From Doris montereyensis (taxonomy: Eukaryota; Mollusca; Gastropoda; Nudibranchia; Dorididae): a DNA stretch of 64,000 bases. A program made the position numbers and the translations under genes. Every line of letters starts with the position of its first letter. Position 1 is the first letter of the stretch. Positions 1 through 23,575 of the stretch are shown piece after piece. Below the pieces are notes generated by a model, which was given only the letters and a program-made list of their open reading frames with translations, had not been told where the DNA came from and did not search any database. The stretch lies in the NCBI GenBank assembly GCA_037039925.1, contig JAXRKP010001082.1, forward strand, positions 88,501-152,500, in the 5' to 3' direction.

Positions 1-578
1 CGTGGACACATCTGTACTTTCATCTATTAACAGCGAAAAGAAATTGTCTGCACAAACAGATGAAACTGATTTTTTCTCAACATATGCTATTCCCTCTTGC
101 ATGACGTACGACGCTTTTATTCTCTTCATTTTCATATTCGCAGCAATTTTACTGTCTGGGAACATGACAGCATACAGTGGGGCCATATGATCTGCTTGAT
201 TGAAGGGAACCCGATGCTCTGCCATATATCCAGCCATCAGAATCTCTGCCTTTGCTGTTGCTTGTTCGATGCTGGTGACATGTTCATTTGTCTTCGACTT
301 AAAAAAGGCAGTCATTGTCAAAGATTGTTTTTTTGAAGCCATGGCTTTCACGTGTTTTTCTGACTTCATGTGGCGTCGTAGAGCTCCTTTATTAGGATCT
401 TTAAATTTGCTATCGCAAACCCATTACATGATGTTTGGCCGTCAGAAGTTGACATTAGCCACTCTGAAAATTCTTTATCTTGTAACCAAGATTTACAAAA
501 TGTTTGCCGATACCAGTAATACCACTTTGGCTTTGACGGTCCAGAATCTTCCATTTCTTTGCGTGCGATAATCCTCAA
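1..578 (-). pseudogene. hAT-type transposase, 5' part, cut by window edge
   Basis: Read on the minus strand, one frame stays open from about position 424 to position 1 and runs off the window. It has a zinc-finger-like Cys...His-x5-His segment (D-S-K-F-K-D-P-N-K-G...H-M-K-S-E-K-H), then a helical stretch with an A-E-H-x-x-P-F...D-H core, an M-F-P-D-S-K-I-A motif, and at the edge F-F-S-L-L-I-D-E-S-T-D-V-S. In hAT transposases and related domesticated zinc-finger proteins this last motif carries the first catalytic Asp. The upstream part (578 to about 430, W-L-Q-D-K-E-F-S-E-W-L) is in another frame, so at least one frameshift or an unrecognised intron splits the gene near 425-435. The rest of the transposase must lie left of the window. 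A domesticated hAT-derived host gene cannot be excluded. Confidence 0.7.
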
Positions 579-579
579 A

Positions 580-1800
580 GTGAAACATTAATAAAAATAT
601 GCACTGTAGATAGACTAAATCTAGGCCTTACACTTACACTTATCACAAACCTAAGTATTAAGATTCAATTTAATTTTTAGATACACCTTTACGTTTGTCA
701 CAGATCATTGACTGATGAATAAGACTCTTGCACTGCAATATCTACTATTTGCAGGGTGGTGTGATGTAACTTCAGCATCACAAAATGGTATGATAATAGG
801 GATAGCCTATTTTTTCCAACCCATTTAAATAGGTGGAACATCATTGCAAGTAATAAAGAATAAAATAGTGACTCACCCGATAATGTGGCCTTGCACCCCT
901 ATTTTGGGGGTCATTCCAAGTGTCAAAGATGCTAGAATTCGTATATATCATATAGGCCATGACACCTGTCAATCACAATTCCATAGTTGCGCACTTGAAG
1001 TCAATTTGGCATGATGCTAGGCTTACTTAACTACTCCAAGACAGGAGCGCGCAAAACAATAGCTAGTTTGCCAGGTTTTATCTTTCCTCGGGGTATTATA
1101 ACTTATTACTATTAGGCCCTAGAGATGTGCATTTTGAGCACAGCCTATTGCGGACATTACAAAAAAAGAAAAAGTGAAAAACTGAAGAAATTTTTTAAAT
1201 TAAAACAAAACCAAAAATCACTAGATTTAGGCTTTTTTTCAAAAACATTCACTAGATCACTAGATTTTGAAAAAATCACTAGATCTAGTGAAAAATCACT
1301 AGCGCTGGTAACCCTGTTTAGCACGATCAGACAGGAAGTGGGCGTGGCACCTAAACATGAACTCTTCGCAATAAAAACAATGGAAATACAATCCATTCAA
1401 GGTACTTTATCGATAGGTGACTCAAAGGTTACATTATTTTTCTTTGTTGTGTCCCTTAGACCGGTTTAAAGTTGATGGTCCATATTTGAACCAGTGGGCA
1501 CTAGAGGGTTTAACATAGTTAGTATAATTTCAGACAACAGAATTAATAGGAAAATATTTTCCCTTCTAAAGTTGTTTATTAATAATCATGTGAATCAGAA
1601 TTATAAAATCTTTCTTCTTTTTGACTCAGTTCACCTTTTAAAGTCTCTATTATTAGAAACAACTGGTTGAATGTAAAAATTCTTCGCAGACTATCTTATC
1701 TCTAAGTGGGTGAATGAAGATGTCACATCATTTTCTGATTTAAGCTTTGTATAGACTTGAGAAAGGCAATCTTCTCAAGGAAGCACCTGTTTTGTCATGG
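580..1800. other. No gene recognised; AT-rich flank
   Basis: I see no convincing coding frame. Positions 1215-1310 hold several copies of the word CACTAGAT/ACTAGATT in short degenerate tandem, including the palindrome ACTAGATCTAGT. The rest is AT-rich sequence between the hAT and P-type remnants. Confidence 0.5.
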
Positions 1801-1814
1801 AAAGATTAGTTATG

Positions 1815-1966
1815 TGCTGCGCTTAGCACATCATCGACCGAAAATAAGGTCGTCTTTTAATCCTTCTATCTCTCTTTTAAATCAAACTCAACCTACACAA
1901 AAAATTTTCTTAAAGATCTGCTTGAAGATCTAAGCGGTTTTACTAGTTATATTAGTATTATTAGTT
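1815..1966 (+). repeat. Dispersed repeat, inverted copy at 54612-54772
   Basis: About 150 bp that reappears in reverse complement near 54.6-54.8 kb at roughly 85-90% identity by eye. Shared words include CATCGACCGAAAATAAGGTC and GATCTAAGCGGTTTTAC. Here it ends immediately before the P-type transposase frame begins, so it may belong to that element or have inserted at its 5' side. Confidence 0.75.
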
Positions 1967-1974
1967 ATAGAAAG

Positions 1975-2960
1975 TCAGTTTGCATTAAAAGTTTTTCATG
2001 ACACCAACATTGCAGCTTTGAAAACTGTTCTTCTGAATTTATTTTGGGAAGGCACTGTCCATTTTTTAGAAAAGCCATTCGTGGAAATAGTTAATGTTCA
2101 TCACCCCTACTTTGGAAGAAACATAAGAAACCTTCTGCAACCCCATTGTTTTCATGTGATGATTCAAGACTCTTGGCTGTCTGAAATTGAAATGTCTGCA
2201 TGGCTTAGATTGTGGCAAGAGAAAAATAAAACTTCTAAAGAGGGCTTTTTGTCTCAAGACACATTTTTAGCTTTGACCCACACTTTGGATTGTTTCGTCC
2301 TTCTCATACCATATCTTTTGCAGTCATTGAATTTTAAGTTTGTTTTGTCTGGTAAATTTCAAACTGACAATTTGGAAGGTCGATTCGGTCAGTATCGACA
2401 ACAGTCTGGGGGAAATACTTTGATTTCAGTTGAAGAAGTTGTTCAGAATGAAAAAAAAAACTTACTGTTAAAGAACTGTTAAAAATTCAATCACTTTCAA
2501 AAGGAACTATTCCTCTTACTATCAAAGACTTTCTCCAAGAATTTAGTTCAGAGACTTTGCTTGAAAATGATAAAATATTTACAAATGATTTTCCTTTTGA
2601 AAGAATTGAGGTGAAGGATGACTCATTGAGTGTTGTAATATATGTTGCTGGTTATGTAGCCAAGAAGAAAATGTCACAAGCAAACTGTTCTAAATGTTGT
2701 GAACTGATTGGTGACAAACATAAGCCCCTTGAAATTTCTATTGAAAAAGAATTTTTGATTATTTTGAAAACATCAATCTTGGTGGTCTCACTACCCATCT
2801 CCCATTCTTGTACGCATATTTCACTCAGATTGCTGTTTCAATCATGAATGTAGCTATTGGTTTCATGGAGAATAAGTTTTTGTCTCTGTCAAATCAAACT
2901 CAGACATTGATCAGACTAAATGAAATGTACCGTATTGGGCAGAGGAAAATCTAAATGAAA
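1975..2960 (+). pseudogene. P-element/THAP9-like transposase remnant
   Basis: The frame starting near 1980 (A-L-K-V-F-H-D-T-N-I-A-A-L) continues to the diagnostic P-element segment T-D-N-L-E-G-R-F-G-Q-Y-R-Q-x-S-G-G (about 2356-2410). It then shifts frame at an A-run (2449-2460) and continues in the next frame to Y-V-A-G-Y-V-A-K-K-K...C-S-K-C-C (2640-2700). A second shift near 2750 leads into L-G-G-L-T and a last readable stretch ending about 2955. The order and spacing match the C-terminal half of P transposases (end of the RNase H-like core and the C-terminal region). The THAP zinc finger and N-terminal half are absent. Two shifts in A-rich runs mean it is dead, or that homopolymers are mis-sequenced. 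Confidence 0.8.
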
Positions 2961-3067
2961 TTTTCTCTACCTGTTCTAAATGTCAATGTTCAAATTAAAA
3001 AATGTTTAAATCATGCGTGGTTAGTTTTGTTAACATTCTGTTAAATAACTACTCCAAGAAAGTCATT

Positions 3068-4140
3068 CTTCACAGCAAACTTCAAAGAAATGTTTGAAAT
3101 TTTGAATGATGAATCAAGTTTACCAATAGTAATAGGCCCTATGAAACTGTCATTGTCCATATATTATTTAGGTGTGTTGATGATTATGATTATCCTTAGG
3201 TTCTAAATGTATTTATTGTTTGCATTTTTTCTTTATCATTTTTCAAAACATACCAGTGTTTCATAACTTCACTACATATTAGTAGTAATGATTTAAATTC
3301 TATTCACATTGTTTACCAAGGTGTACCAAATATTTTACTTGCACTACACCGCCATTTTATTTTTCAATGTGAAATGGATGAGGATTTGTTTTATTTTTAT
3401 GGATTTATAATCAATGTCTGTACTATGAACTATACTATAACTATAAGCCTTTGTATTGAAATTATTTGCTACCTTTTTTACCCCTATTACAGAATCTATT
3501 ATATGTACTGTCACTGTCTATGTTGTGGAATTTTATTCCCCTATGGTTTTGAATTTGAGTATTGAAATTGAATTTCATCAATGTTTCATTATTTCGCTGC
3601 ATATTATTATCAGTAATATTACAATATTGTTTACTGCAAACTACAAAGAAATGTATGTTTGACATTTTGAATGATGAATTAAGAGTTTACCATATACCTG
3701 GTATATGAAACTGTTATTCCTCAGCATTGTCAATATATGGTGTGTTGATAATCATTCTTAGGTTCCAAATGTATTTATTGTTTGCATTGTTTTTTTAAAA
3801 ATTGAATGATATATCAATGTTTCATTACTGCTGCATATCATTATGTTACACTATTCTATTCACATTGTTTACCGAAGTGTACTAAATATTTTACTTGCAC
3901 TGCACCACCATTTTATTTAATTGTCATTGTGAACTGAAGATAATGGATTTATAATCACATAACTGTCTTTACTATAACATTTGTTGTAATGTACGGTAAT
4001 TACTAGCATTTCCTTTTCCTTTTCTATGTACTGTCTATGGAATTTTATTCCTCTTACTTTTATGGTTTTGACAATTATGAATTTCAAAGTAAAGTGTTTG
4101 TCAGAACTAATCTTCAAACTTGCGATGGTGTTTTGTTCTT
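3068..4140. repeat. Tandem duplication, unit about 565 bp
   Basis: Two successive copies of an AT-rich segment lie downstream of the P-type frame. Matching anchors include CAAAGAAATGT at 3084/3647, GGTGTGTTGAT at 3171/3737, TATTTTACTTGCACT at 3332/3887 and TATGTACTGTCTATG at 3502/4025. The copies differ by many substitutions and small indels, so the duplication is old. The first copy begins just after the transposase remnant and could be its 3' non-coding sequence. Short ORFs here are incidental. Confidence 0.75.
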
Positions 4141-4159
4141 CACAACAAAATTATAATGT

Positions 4160-4212
4160 GGTAGCATGATGTGTGTGTGTGTGTCTGTCTGTCTGTCTCT
4201 CTCTCTCTCGTC
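4160..4212. repeat. Compound (TG)n-(TCTG)n-(TC)n microsatellite
   Basis: A short run of TG dinucleotides passes into TCTG and then TC repeats. No coding context. Confidence 0.9.
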
Positions 4213-4574
4213 AATCATTCTCCATTGTTTAAAAAAAAAAATCTGCTAGATCTAGATTTAAACGTGGAAGAATATTTTGCACCGTAATGGTAGCTCGCAG
4301 GTTGAGTACTGCCGTAACGCAGAACCAGACTAGATCTAGGCCTGGCACTGACACCCCAACCGCCTAGCAAGACCCGGCCTGTTAGTGCCGCCATGTTTAA
4401 ACAGCATCAAGGCCTGGTACTGGGGGTAGGTTATAGACGGCCTTGTTTCAGCCCAAGATTTTCAGTTTGATTTTAAGATCCGGATCTTAAGACCAAACTG
4501 ACAAATGTAACAACATGGCTGGTTTTACACAACTGTTTCAGCTGATTATGGATACGTGGAAGATTCCTTCAAGG

Positions 4575-4790
4575 TCTTTACGGCCTAAAGAGCCAGAGCT
4601 TATCCGGTTTCTATATCATGAAATGGAACAGATGATAATAACCACCTCCCGAATAGGACACTAGTGTGATGCAGGTTTTTACTCCCAAATTACTACCTGT
4701 ACCCATTTACACATGGGTCAAGTAGGGAAAATGTGTGTTAAATGTCTTTCTCAAGGAACACGTCGTCAGGCCTAGCTTTGCTCTATTCCT
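4575..4790 (+). repeat. SINE family B, degenerate copy
   Basis: Recognised by comparison with the opposite-strand copy at 39725-39975. They share the blocks AGAGCCAGAGCTTATCC, TTTTACTCCCAA, TACCCATTT and GTCTTTCTCAAGGAACAC in the same order. The block with TACCCATTT followed by a 'CCAAGGAACAC'-like word resembles a SINE core widespread in metazoans. Its 3' end abuts the next repeat. Confidence 0.65.
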
Positions 4791-5190
4791 GATTACCCTA
4801 CGCTCAACTCTAGTATGGGACTTACTTTACCCTGTCCACCATACGTGATAACCAAGACTAGATGATGAAGCTGCAAAGTGCAAGATTCTGTAATTTGTTT
4901 GGTTTCATTGAATCTACCCTGCCTACTCATTGTCTACCCTCATGTACAATGATTTTATGGTGAATTAAAAAATGAGAGTACAAGTACTACAAAATAAAAG
5001 ACATATAAATGGAAAAGTGAAAGGAAAGAAGGAAATGGGAGATACCAGACAGCTCACCAACCAACGGCACTAAACTAATGCACACACTTACAGTACACAT
5101 TTAAAAGATGCTACAGACGAAAATTAAATATAAGTATAAGTTTATAGATAACTAGAGAGTACAATACAATGAGATTGAAATATCCATTTT
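4785..5190 (+). repeat. Dispersed repeat R-450, copy 1
   Basis: More than 400 bp nearly identical to 36258-36745 in the same orientation, from TTCCTGATTACCCTACGCTC to the AGATTGAAA block. This copy lacks 91 bp present in the other copy between two AAAGGAAAGAA words. It has no coding frame or clear inverted ends. It is adjacent to a family B SINE in this copy and to a family A SINE in the other. Confidence 0.85.
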
Positions 5191-6440
5191 CGAGGAGAGA
5201 AAAAAGCAATAAAAAACCAAGCAAAGAAAACATGGCAGTGCAAGGTTTAAACATTTAAATGTTATCTATCTAAACATGTGAATCAACATACTATATTTAT
5301 TTAAATATACATCATAAAATTGTGGAAAACTAGTTGCTATGGCATCTTCTACTTCTACATCCTATGCATGTCATTGTCAGTTCACGACTTATTCTTGCCA
5401 CTGCCAGCCGGAGAGCAGAACGCTAGATCTTCTAACTTATTCTTAATCTTAGTGCTTGCATTTTCATCCTTTTGAACTTTAGAAATCTAGATTTGTTTTG
5501 CAAAACTTTGAAGACGATATCGGAAATCGTTACTGGGTAAAATATCTTTTTTTGCATTATAATTATAGATGTTATATATATACTAAATTTGGGAGCAATC
5601 AGACAATAACAAAAAAGTATTATATCGCATATCACTGTCAAAATGTAACATTTTGAGAAAATCGCATTAAAAATCCCCCTCCCCCACTATTTTAATTTTT
5701 TCCGCATATAAACCTATAAAAGGATAATATGATACATTGAAACATCATACAATCTTCTGAGGCTATCAAATATTTCATGTCGACCCTATTTCAACTGCTC
5801 CAGATCCCTTATACTCATGTCAGGATGGCATTTTTCTTATAACAGGTGCACAGAATGTTTCCCGAGATGATCGACCGATCATAGCTAATATTGACAATAA
5901 TTCATCAAAAGTAGATTTTTCAGATAGACTTCATAGAGTACTTTGTGGTAATTAAAATGAGTACCAACTTCTCATACGTTAGATCACATTTCCAACTTTA
6001 TGGTACCGTACAACCGATGTGTTGATTGAAGGTAAGGCATATCATTTCTTTAAAAAATCTTATAAAATGAAAGAATCGATACTGAGCCTTTGTTGTGGTA
6101 TCAATGTCAATGCACAATCCAGTAGTGCAATAAATCCCCTCAGTCGCAATAAAGTTACATCTAGATCTAAATGCTGATAATACGATGTAGATCCACACGA
6201 TATAATATTATATTTTAATATGATAGTTATTGGTGGCCGCCATCCACCTCCCCAGCTTTCACTCTGACCAGTACAGTCTATATGGCCAACCATATGCCAA
6301 GACTTCAGAGGATTTTATTAACTTGCGCTGATTGCATCTTGTGATGTAGAGTGAGGGCAAGTTGAGAAGCGTTTAATACTCAGGTAGATCTACATTGTAA
6401 TGGTCGTGTTCTCTAGCTTTGGGGCCAACGGCCGTGAATG
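5191..6440. other. No gene recognised
   Basis: AT-rich sequence without a supportable exon or repeat pair. The minus-strand ORFs of 60-77 codons in it have no recognisable motif. Confidence 0.4.
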
Positions 6441-6474
6441 GCATTGAAACTGAAACATCGACTTATGCACTCAT

Positions 6475-6611
6475 ATTGTCATTCATTTTACTGTATAGGA
6501 ACCATGAAAAAGTTCGACTAAAAAATATATGGGGGGGATAGGACCGTAAAACAACATCGACTTGGATAAAAATCTACTTATGCAACGTCAACTTATGCAG
6601 CATCCACTGTA
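6475..6611. mobile_element. Small DNA-transposon remnant (pogo/Tc1-like end), copy 1
   Basis: Shares its end with 11575-11702: ACATCGACTTGGATAAAAA, then GCAACRTCRACTT, then GCAGCATCCACTGTA. The terminal word reads TACAGTGGATGC on the other strand, which fits TA-inserted Tc1/mariner-pogo ends. The opposite end is not clear, so this is a partial copy. Confidence 0.5.
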
Positions 6612-6915
6612 TTGCTCTTCTATTATAATGGTATTACATTACTGTACACAAGTACACAACTGGGTGTACTGTATATATGCAAGAACGCCTAGGATAGAGT
6701 GATAGGGTTGCTTTGTGTTTTCCTTCTAGAAAGTTTGATGTTTGGGTTATGTTGGCTTCAAATCCGAAAAAATGGGCCGTCTGGAGAATAGAAATTATTT
6801 CGAACTCGAGGTAGATTTCAAATTTAACCATTTCCTTAACTATCCACCCAAGGTGACAAGGTGAAATTCTAGTAATCTCACCAAAGATTCAATATTTTTA
6901 TTTCTGTCTTCCGTT

Positions 6916-6962
6916 TGGTTTGATTTACCCACATCCACAATTACGATGATCTCGAGGTTTTT
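6916..6962 (-). repeat. SINE family A, tail fragment
   Basis: Matches the 3' tail of family A (GATTTACCCACATCCACAA...GATCTC). Only the tail remains. Confidence 0.6.
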
Positions 6963-6989
6963 GACTCACACATTACACAAGTTATAAAA

Positions 6990-8280
6990 ATTCCTCTTCA
7001 ATAAGCCAAAAGGAGCAAGTTGTCTCCATAACCTAAAATAAACGAGCTGACGAAATGAAAATGTATAATAACAACCAATTTTCCATAGCATAATCAATAT
7101 CTCTAACTATAAAACACAAACTTGCCAAACAGAAAGAATGAAAAGCTTTGAACATATCGTCAATGTGCTATCATAAAGGCCTACATCTGACATACAAATG
7201 ATCCACTGTGCAATTCCTACAGTCATGGCACATCACCCAATTTAAGGAAGTAGTAAATGTGCCAGTGCCAGGAAATTTTCAAGAAACACTAGTAGTACAG
7301 TAGTAGGGGGGGGGGAATTGGCTGAACAAATTTCCTTGAGTACCAGGTATCTACTTAAAGCGAAATAATCAAAATTGTTTACAGAAGAAAAACATGCAGC
7401 TATTACTATGCGGCAAACTGGTTGGAGTCTGGATGGTAGTAGACTTTGCATTTCTCGATTGTCATGTTCTTGGGCCGGTACTGCTGCAGACATCATATTT
7501 GTTTGACTAGTGTTGCTTGTTTGGACAACTATACAACTTGCATTGTTAGCTGGCATCTGATTCAAAGCAAAAAGTATGTGCATATAAATCAATGTTTTAG
7601 TTTTAACGAATCAATGATGATACAGAGTGAGAAAACAAAGCAACAGCTACAAATATTTAATACAAAGACATATTGTCACATATGAAAATCTATAAAATAC
7701 TCAATCTTTTGAAATTGAAAGCTTACTTTTCTTTCTGTTTTTTTTAATTTTTCTCATATAAATCTTATCATCCTCGATTTGATCAAATGATGCGTAAAAC
7801 ATATAACATATGTTCCTTTAATACATGGTCTGAATATCATAAAAAACAAACCCTTAAGAAATCCCTCAGCATCTCTACGCAGTTTCCTATCACTAAAAAT
7901 AAAAGGACAGTTTCACAATATAGTTGTTATCAAAGTTCACCTCCACCCTCATTTGTACAATCAGGAGAGAGAGAGCTGTTTCTTTAACTACATCTCTCAA
8001 AGGATAACTTTCACAAAATATGCAATGAGAACAAATCATTTCTAAAAAAACAAATGATCAATCCAAATGAAGCCGCCTGAAAGAATAAATGTTATAATTT
8101 CAAAGAATCAATAAGATGTGATAGTACGGGTGAGGCTTTCATTATAAAAGGTCATCAAGACTGTCAAACTATATCATTATATCTTCTAGTTAGCTCTATA
8201 ACTTGGATCATTTTGTTTTGTTAAACACTTAGAAACCAACAAAACAAAGCCTTAATCTTGAACTTTTAAAAACATTAAAA
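6990..8280. other. Intergenic, one unassigned minus-strand ORF
   Basis: Mostly AT-rich. From 7566 down to about 7390 a minus-strand frame is open after the splice-acceptor-like CTTTGAATCAG and begins M-P-A-N-N-A-S-C. It has balanced, soluble-looking composition (Q-S-L-L-P-S-R-L-Q-P-V). It could be an alternative 3' exon of the claudin-like gene just upstream on this strand, but the phase does not join it to exon 5, so I assign no function. Confidence 0.25.
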
Positions 8281-8284
8281 AAAA

Positions 8285-8582
8285 TATTGATTTACCCACC
8301 TCCACAACTAAGGTGGTCTCAGGGTTTTTAATTTTGCCCAGACTGCCATTTAAACAGCCAAGGGATCTAACATGCAAAGAGTGTTGTGATCTGCACGCGG
8401 GACCTCCATTTTATCGTCCGTCTCCGATGAAACTAGGTGTCGGTCCACCTACCTGGACCAGTGGGTAGATTTTGATTTTGCTAAAAAAAAACTTGAGAAA
8501 ATTTTTCATCTGTTGGTGGGGCTCAACCCACTACCTTTTGGTTGAGAGGTCGACATCTTGCCTCTGGACTACCGCGTCCCCA
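8285..8582 (-). repeat. SINE family A, near full-length
   Basis: Minus orientation copy of the tRNA-headed SINE that also occurs at 16416-16671 and 35767-36077. The tRNA-like head (ACTACC...CCTTTTGGTTGAGAGG seen in reverse) is near 8575 and the tail (GATTTACCCACCTCCACAAC) near 8290. Between them is the family's conserved body with CCACCTACCTGGACCAG. Confidence 0.85.
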
Positions 8583-8589
8583 ATCTTGA

Positions 8590-9235
8590 ACTTAATCAAG
8601 AAAGAAAACCAAATCATCTTACAATATGATATTGTGAGAAAGAAATAACATATATGTGTTCAGAGAGATTGATAGGTGAGAATTTAGCAAGATGTATGAC
8701 CTTGATCCAGGTGAGAAAGGATCAGGGAAAAAAAGAACATTGCCTGAGTTGGACATTATGTTTAAACTAAGCTGCCTGCAAAAAAAAATAAAAGAAAAAA
8801 ATATAGAACTTGGCTACAGCCACTCACCTTCACATAAACATAAGTGCTTGTCTGGATACTTCTTCATTCAAGGAATATGTGTTATTTGACAGGCATGATA
8901 GTGTAAAGAATCTTGTATCATTGTGTAAAAAAATTAAATCTCAAAATTCTTTTCTTGTTTGTTTCTTTTCCTTTTAAATGTACATCAAAAATAACCTTAA
9001 TATAAAAAAATGAATTAACAATACAAAGTAAAATCATTGTTATTGTTACCTTCCTCAATAATAAGATTCTGGAAATATTTAAAAACTTTTCAATCTCGTC
9101 CAAACTTCCATAGAAACCAATAGCAACCATTTTTGTGTACAGCCATGATGTGTCATAAATGCAGTAAAACAAACTTTGGAATATATCATATTATTATACA
9201 ACTGTTTTATAATACAATAGCGTATTAAAATAAAC
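8590..9235 (-). other. 3' flank / probable 3' UTR of claudin-like gene
   Basis: AT-rich sequence after the stop codon at 9238-9236 on the minus strand. No other coding signal is convincing. The cleavage site is not identified. Confidence 0.4.
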
Positions 9236-20949
<11,714 letters not shown>

Positions 20950-21404
20950 GTTGAGGCACTGACTTTGCTTGAGGTTGGATGATTGATTACTAAATTCTAG
21001 ATTTATGTCAAATTAGGCCAGTGGATATGAATTCAAGACAATAATTCAGTTTTATTTCTCGTCGTTTATTCTTTAGTTCAACAGTATTGAATTAAAATCA
21101 AAATCTTCAGCAATGGCATCTGAACTAAGAATCTAGAATTCTAGGATGAATATTCTAGGAAGTAACGTTGTTCAGTCCTCACAACGAGGCCGTACTGCGT
21201 TTCCGCGAAATAGGGCTGTAATTGAAACTAGAATGTTGAGTATTGTTGAGTATGAATTTCTGTGCTGCTCCACAGATTTCTAGCAACTAGCAGGAAGACC
21301 GCTCGCCCGCTCAGTGAAGGGAGAGGCTGAGGCACGTCGCATAGAGAGACGCTACGTTCACGCAGCATCCGTCAGCAGCCGGCTGTAGTCTTCTTTCTCG
21401 CCAT
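20950..21404 (-). promoter_or_regulatory. 5' UTR and probable promoter of claudin-like gene
   Basis: Upstream of the ATG on the minus strand. From about 21160 to 21400 the sequence is GC-richer and CpG-containing (ACGAGGCCGTACTGCG, CGCTCGCCCGCTC, GCACGTCGCATAGAG), unlike its surroundings, as expected around a transcription start. No TATA box or initiator can be fixed. Confidence 0.35.
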
Positions 21405-21644
21405 GAAAACTGGTGATATGTGCTCAGGCTGCTGTCAGCCAGCATTTTTTATTGCCAGCAATTTGCTTTGTCGTGTGCGCACAAAACAAACTTCTGAATG
21501 GTCCAAGGAAAGTAATTTCTCACCATACCAACAGAGCCAATGATTCGCAATTCGCAGTTAATTCCCGCCAAAATGGACGAAGAGAAGAGATGTCTTAAGT
21601 AACACTTGGGTGGGAAGGCATTTCCAAAGAAGTCGGTGCTGATG
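21405..21644 (+). ncRNA. Possible divergent first exon
   Basis: On the plus strand, sequence next to the CpG-richer patch ends in a strong donor, GATG|GTAAGTTCACG, at 21644. Only a nine-codon frame (M-D-E-E-K-R-C-L-K) starts late in it, so it may be an untranslated 5' exon or a non-coding divergent transcript. No downstream exon was identified. Confidence 0.25.
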
Positions 21645-21869
21645 GTAAGTTCACGTTTAACTTCATTTCATTAAATAAAATGACATACATACACATAACT
21701 TCATTGACAACATACAGGGTCGTAGTTGTAGATCTAGGTTCAGTCCGGTTGTTTTTGTTTTTGTGTGTGTTTGGTTTGGAGAATGTTCTTCAAAATCTAT
21801 TAGATCTATATATAATGATAATTATATAATATATGCAATTATCCAACTCAAATGATTTTATAAATTCTT

Positions 21870-22064
21870 CACAGTGGAAACCTGATATAACAGGGATGAC
21901 GGGACCAAAGCAAAATCCCTGCTAGTGCTATGACCGATTGAGCCCTCTTGTCTCCCTGTTATTGCCGATAAGATTTAATAGAGACAAAGAAAGAAAAAAC
22001 GGGGATTGGAAAAAAACCCTGTTATTACCGGATTCCTGTTATAAATATAAGTGGTTTCCACTGT
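21870..22064. mobile_element. pogo/Tigger-type MITE, 195 bp
   Basis: Ends are inverted: CACAGTGGAAACCTGATATA on the left, and on the right a complement reading TACAGTGGAAACCACTTATA. AACAGG words follow inside each end. The CAGTGGAAACC terminus and a TA at the right edge fit pogo-like TA insertion. No coding capacity. Confidence 0.8.
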
Positions 22065-22244
22065 ATATAGATCTATATATAAAATAATACAAATAAAAAA
22101 TTAAGAAAAGACAGGTTGACAAAGGTCGAAATTCTTCTATCCCCCAACTCTTTAATCAACAACAAACAACATAATGAAAAACACAAAAATCCACACACAA
22201 AAAACAAAACATAACAACCAACCATTTATGTACTTAGTCAATAA

Positions 22245-22281
22245 TTGTGTGTGTGTGTATGTGCATGTGTGTGTGTGTGTG
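22245..22281. repeat. (TG)n microsatellite
   Basis: GTGTGTGTGTATGTGCATG then a TG run. Non-coding. Confidence 0.9.
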
Positions 22282-22479
22282 CGCACCATGAATGAGTCAG
22301 ATGAGTGGCACATTGTAATCATAACATCTTTGTGATAATGTGTCATGTTTGGCTTATATGTCACATATTTAGTGTCCATCATTACACCAGTTTCAGATCA
22401 TGTCAATGTCATTCTGCTAAGGCAGACTCCCAGATTGTGATGTAAAATACGCCATCAAAGTATCTCTCCCTGACATTGC

Positions 22480-23290
22480 ATGACAGCTTGCTCTTGCATT
22501 GTTTGCCGGCAGTTCTGTCAATTTGAAGTTGTTCTGCTCTACATCTGAAAGCAGTGTACATTCAGGCTCTTTGTTTGAACAAAGTTGTGCAGTACACAGA
22601 CAGCTTTCACAATGTCAATTGCAAAGTCTATTTGCACCTCTATTGGCTTCCCGCAAAACGCGCCACATGCTGAAGCCACCCCAAAATTGCGTCTTGGGAA
22701 TGGTCTCATGATGTTTTAAGTAGAGGGAAAGCTTCATCTCCCACAAATGCAAAGGGTAGGTCAATGTTAGTGTTTGGGATCTTTGCAGGTTTTGGTAGCT
22801 GAAGTTTGTTTTCTGACAACAATCTCCCAAAAGGCGATACTTGCAGGATACCACCGTCGCTGCGGCTTCTGTAAGCACCTACATCTACCACAAGAAATCT
22901 CCCTTTGCAGCTACGATTGCCATCAAAACAATGGAGTGATATCCTTTGTAATTGTGTTTCGACCCGGAATTAAATGGCGCTTTTAGGTGAATATGCATTC
23001 CGTCCATTGCACCGAAAAGTCTCTGGTCGCATCCGTATGTAATCTACACATTTCTGGGCATCGTCCATCATTTGGGAATTCAATGATGGTATTCCCCATG
23101 CACGCTACGATTGCGGTGAATTGGGTGAATACCATATTTTCGAGAATTCCGTTTCAATAATCGGTTTTGTAAAATCCACCACAGCAATATTCGTTTCTTC
23201 CTCCTGAAAGCGCCATGTTTTTTCCCTCCAAGTGTGGCATCAATGTCAGCAACTGCTGGCTCTACCGTAAACACTGCATGGCAGCAAGTT
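22480..23290 (-). pseudogene. PIF/Harbinger transposase remnant
   Basis: Minus-strand frames give, in order: L-F-G-A-M-D-G-M-H-I (first catalytic Asp, near 23010), N-S-G-S-K-H-N-Y-K-G-Y-H-S-I-V-L-M-A-I-V, then after a one-base shift near 22890 V-D-V-G-A-Y-R-S-R-S-D-G-G-I (second catalytic Asp), P-F-A-F-V-G-D-E-A-F-P-L and, out of frame again, V-C-V-L-H-N-F-V. This is the DDE core of the Harbinger transposase (DDE_Tnp_4). At least two frameshifts; the N-terminal part (23290-23080) is only loosely readable. Inverted ends were not identified. Confidence 0.8.
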
Positions 23291-23394
23291 GCCGACGGCA
23301 GCTGGCTGACGGAAATTTGCCGGGTTTAGCGTGAACTTAGCCTTAGTGCTATGCCTGCCGTTTGGGGGGAAGATCGTGTTGGGGGCACGATTAG

Positions 23395-23575
23395 CAGAGG
23401 GAGAGAGAGCGAGGGAGGGAAGGAGAGGGAGACAGAGAAAGAAAGAGAGAGAAAGAGAAGACGAGAGAGAAAGAAAGAGAAGATGAGAGAGACAGACAGA
23501 GAGGGGGAGAGAGAGCGAGGGAGGGAGAGACAGACACAGAGAGAGTGAGAGGAGAGAGAGAGAGAGAGAGAGACC
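23395..23575 (+). repeat. GA-rich purine tract
   Basis: Imperfect GAGA/GAAA/GAGGGA tract of about 180 bp, almost purely purine on the plus strand. The long S-L-rich ORFs opposite it are by-products. Confidence 0.95.

Noticed and set aside
7242..7592. 116-codon minus-strand ORF as a complete gene
   Set aside because: Only the part after the acceptor-like site (7566-7390) has coding-like composition and it cannot be joined in phase to a neighbour; kept only as a low-confidence note.
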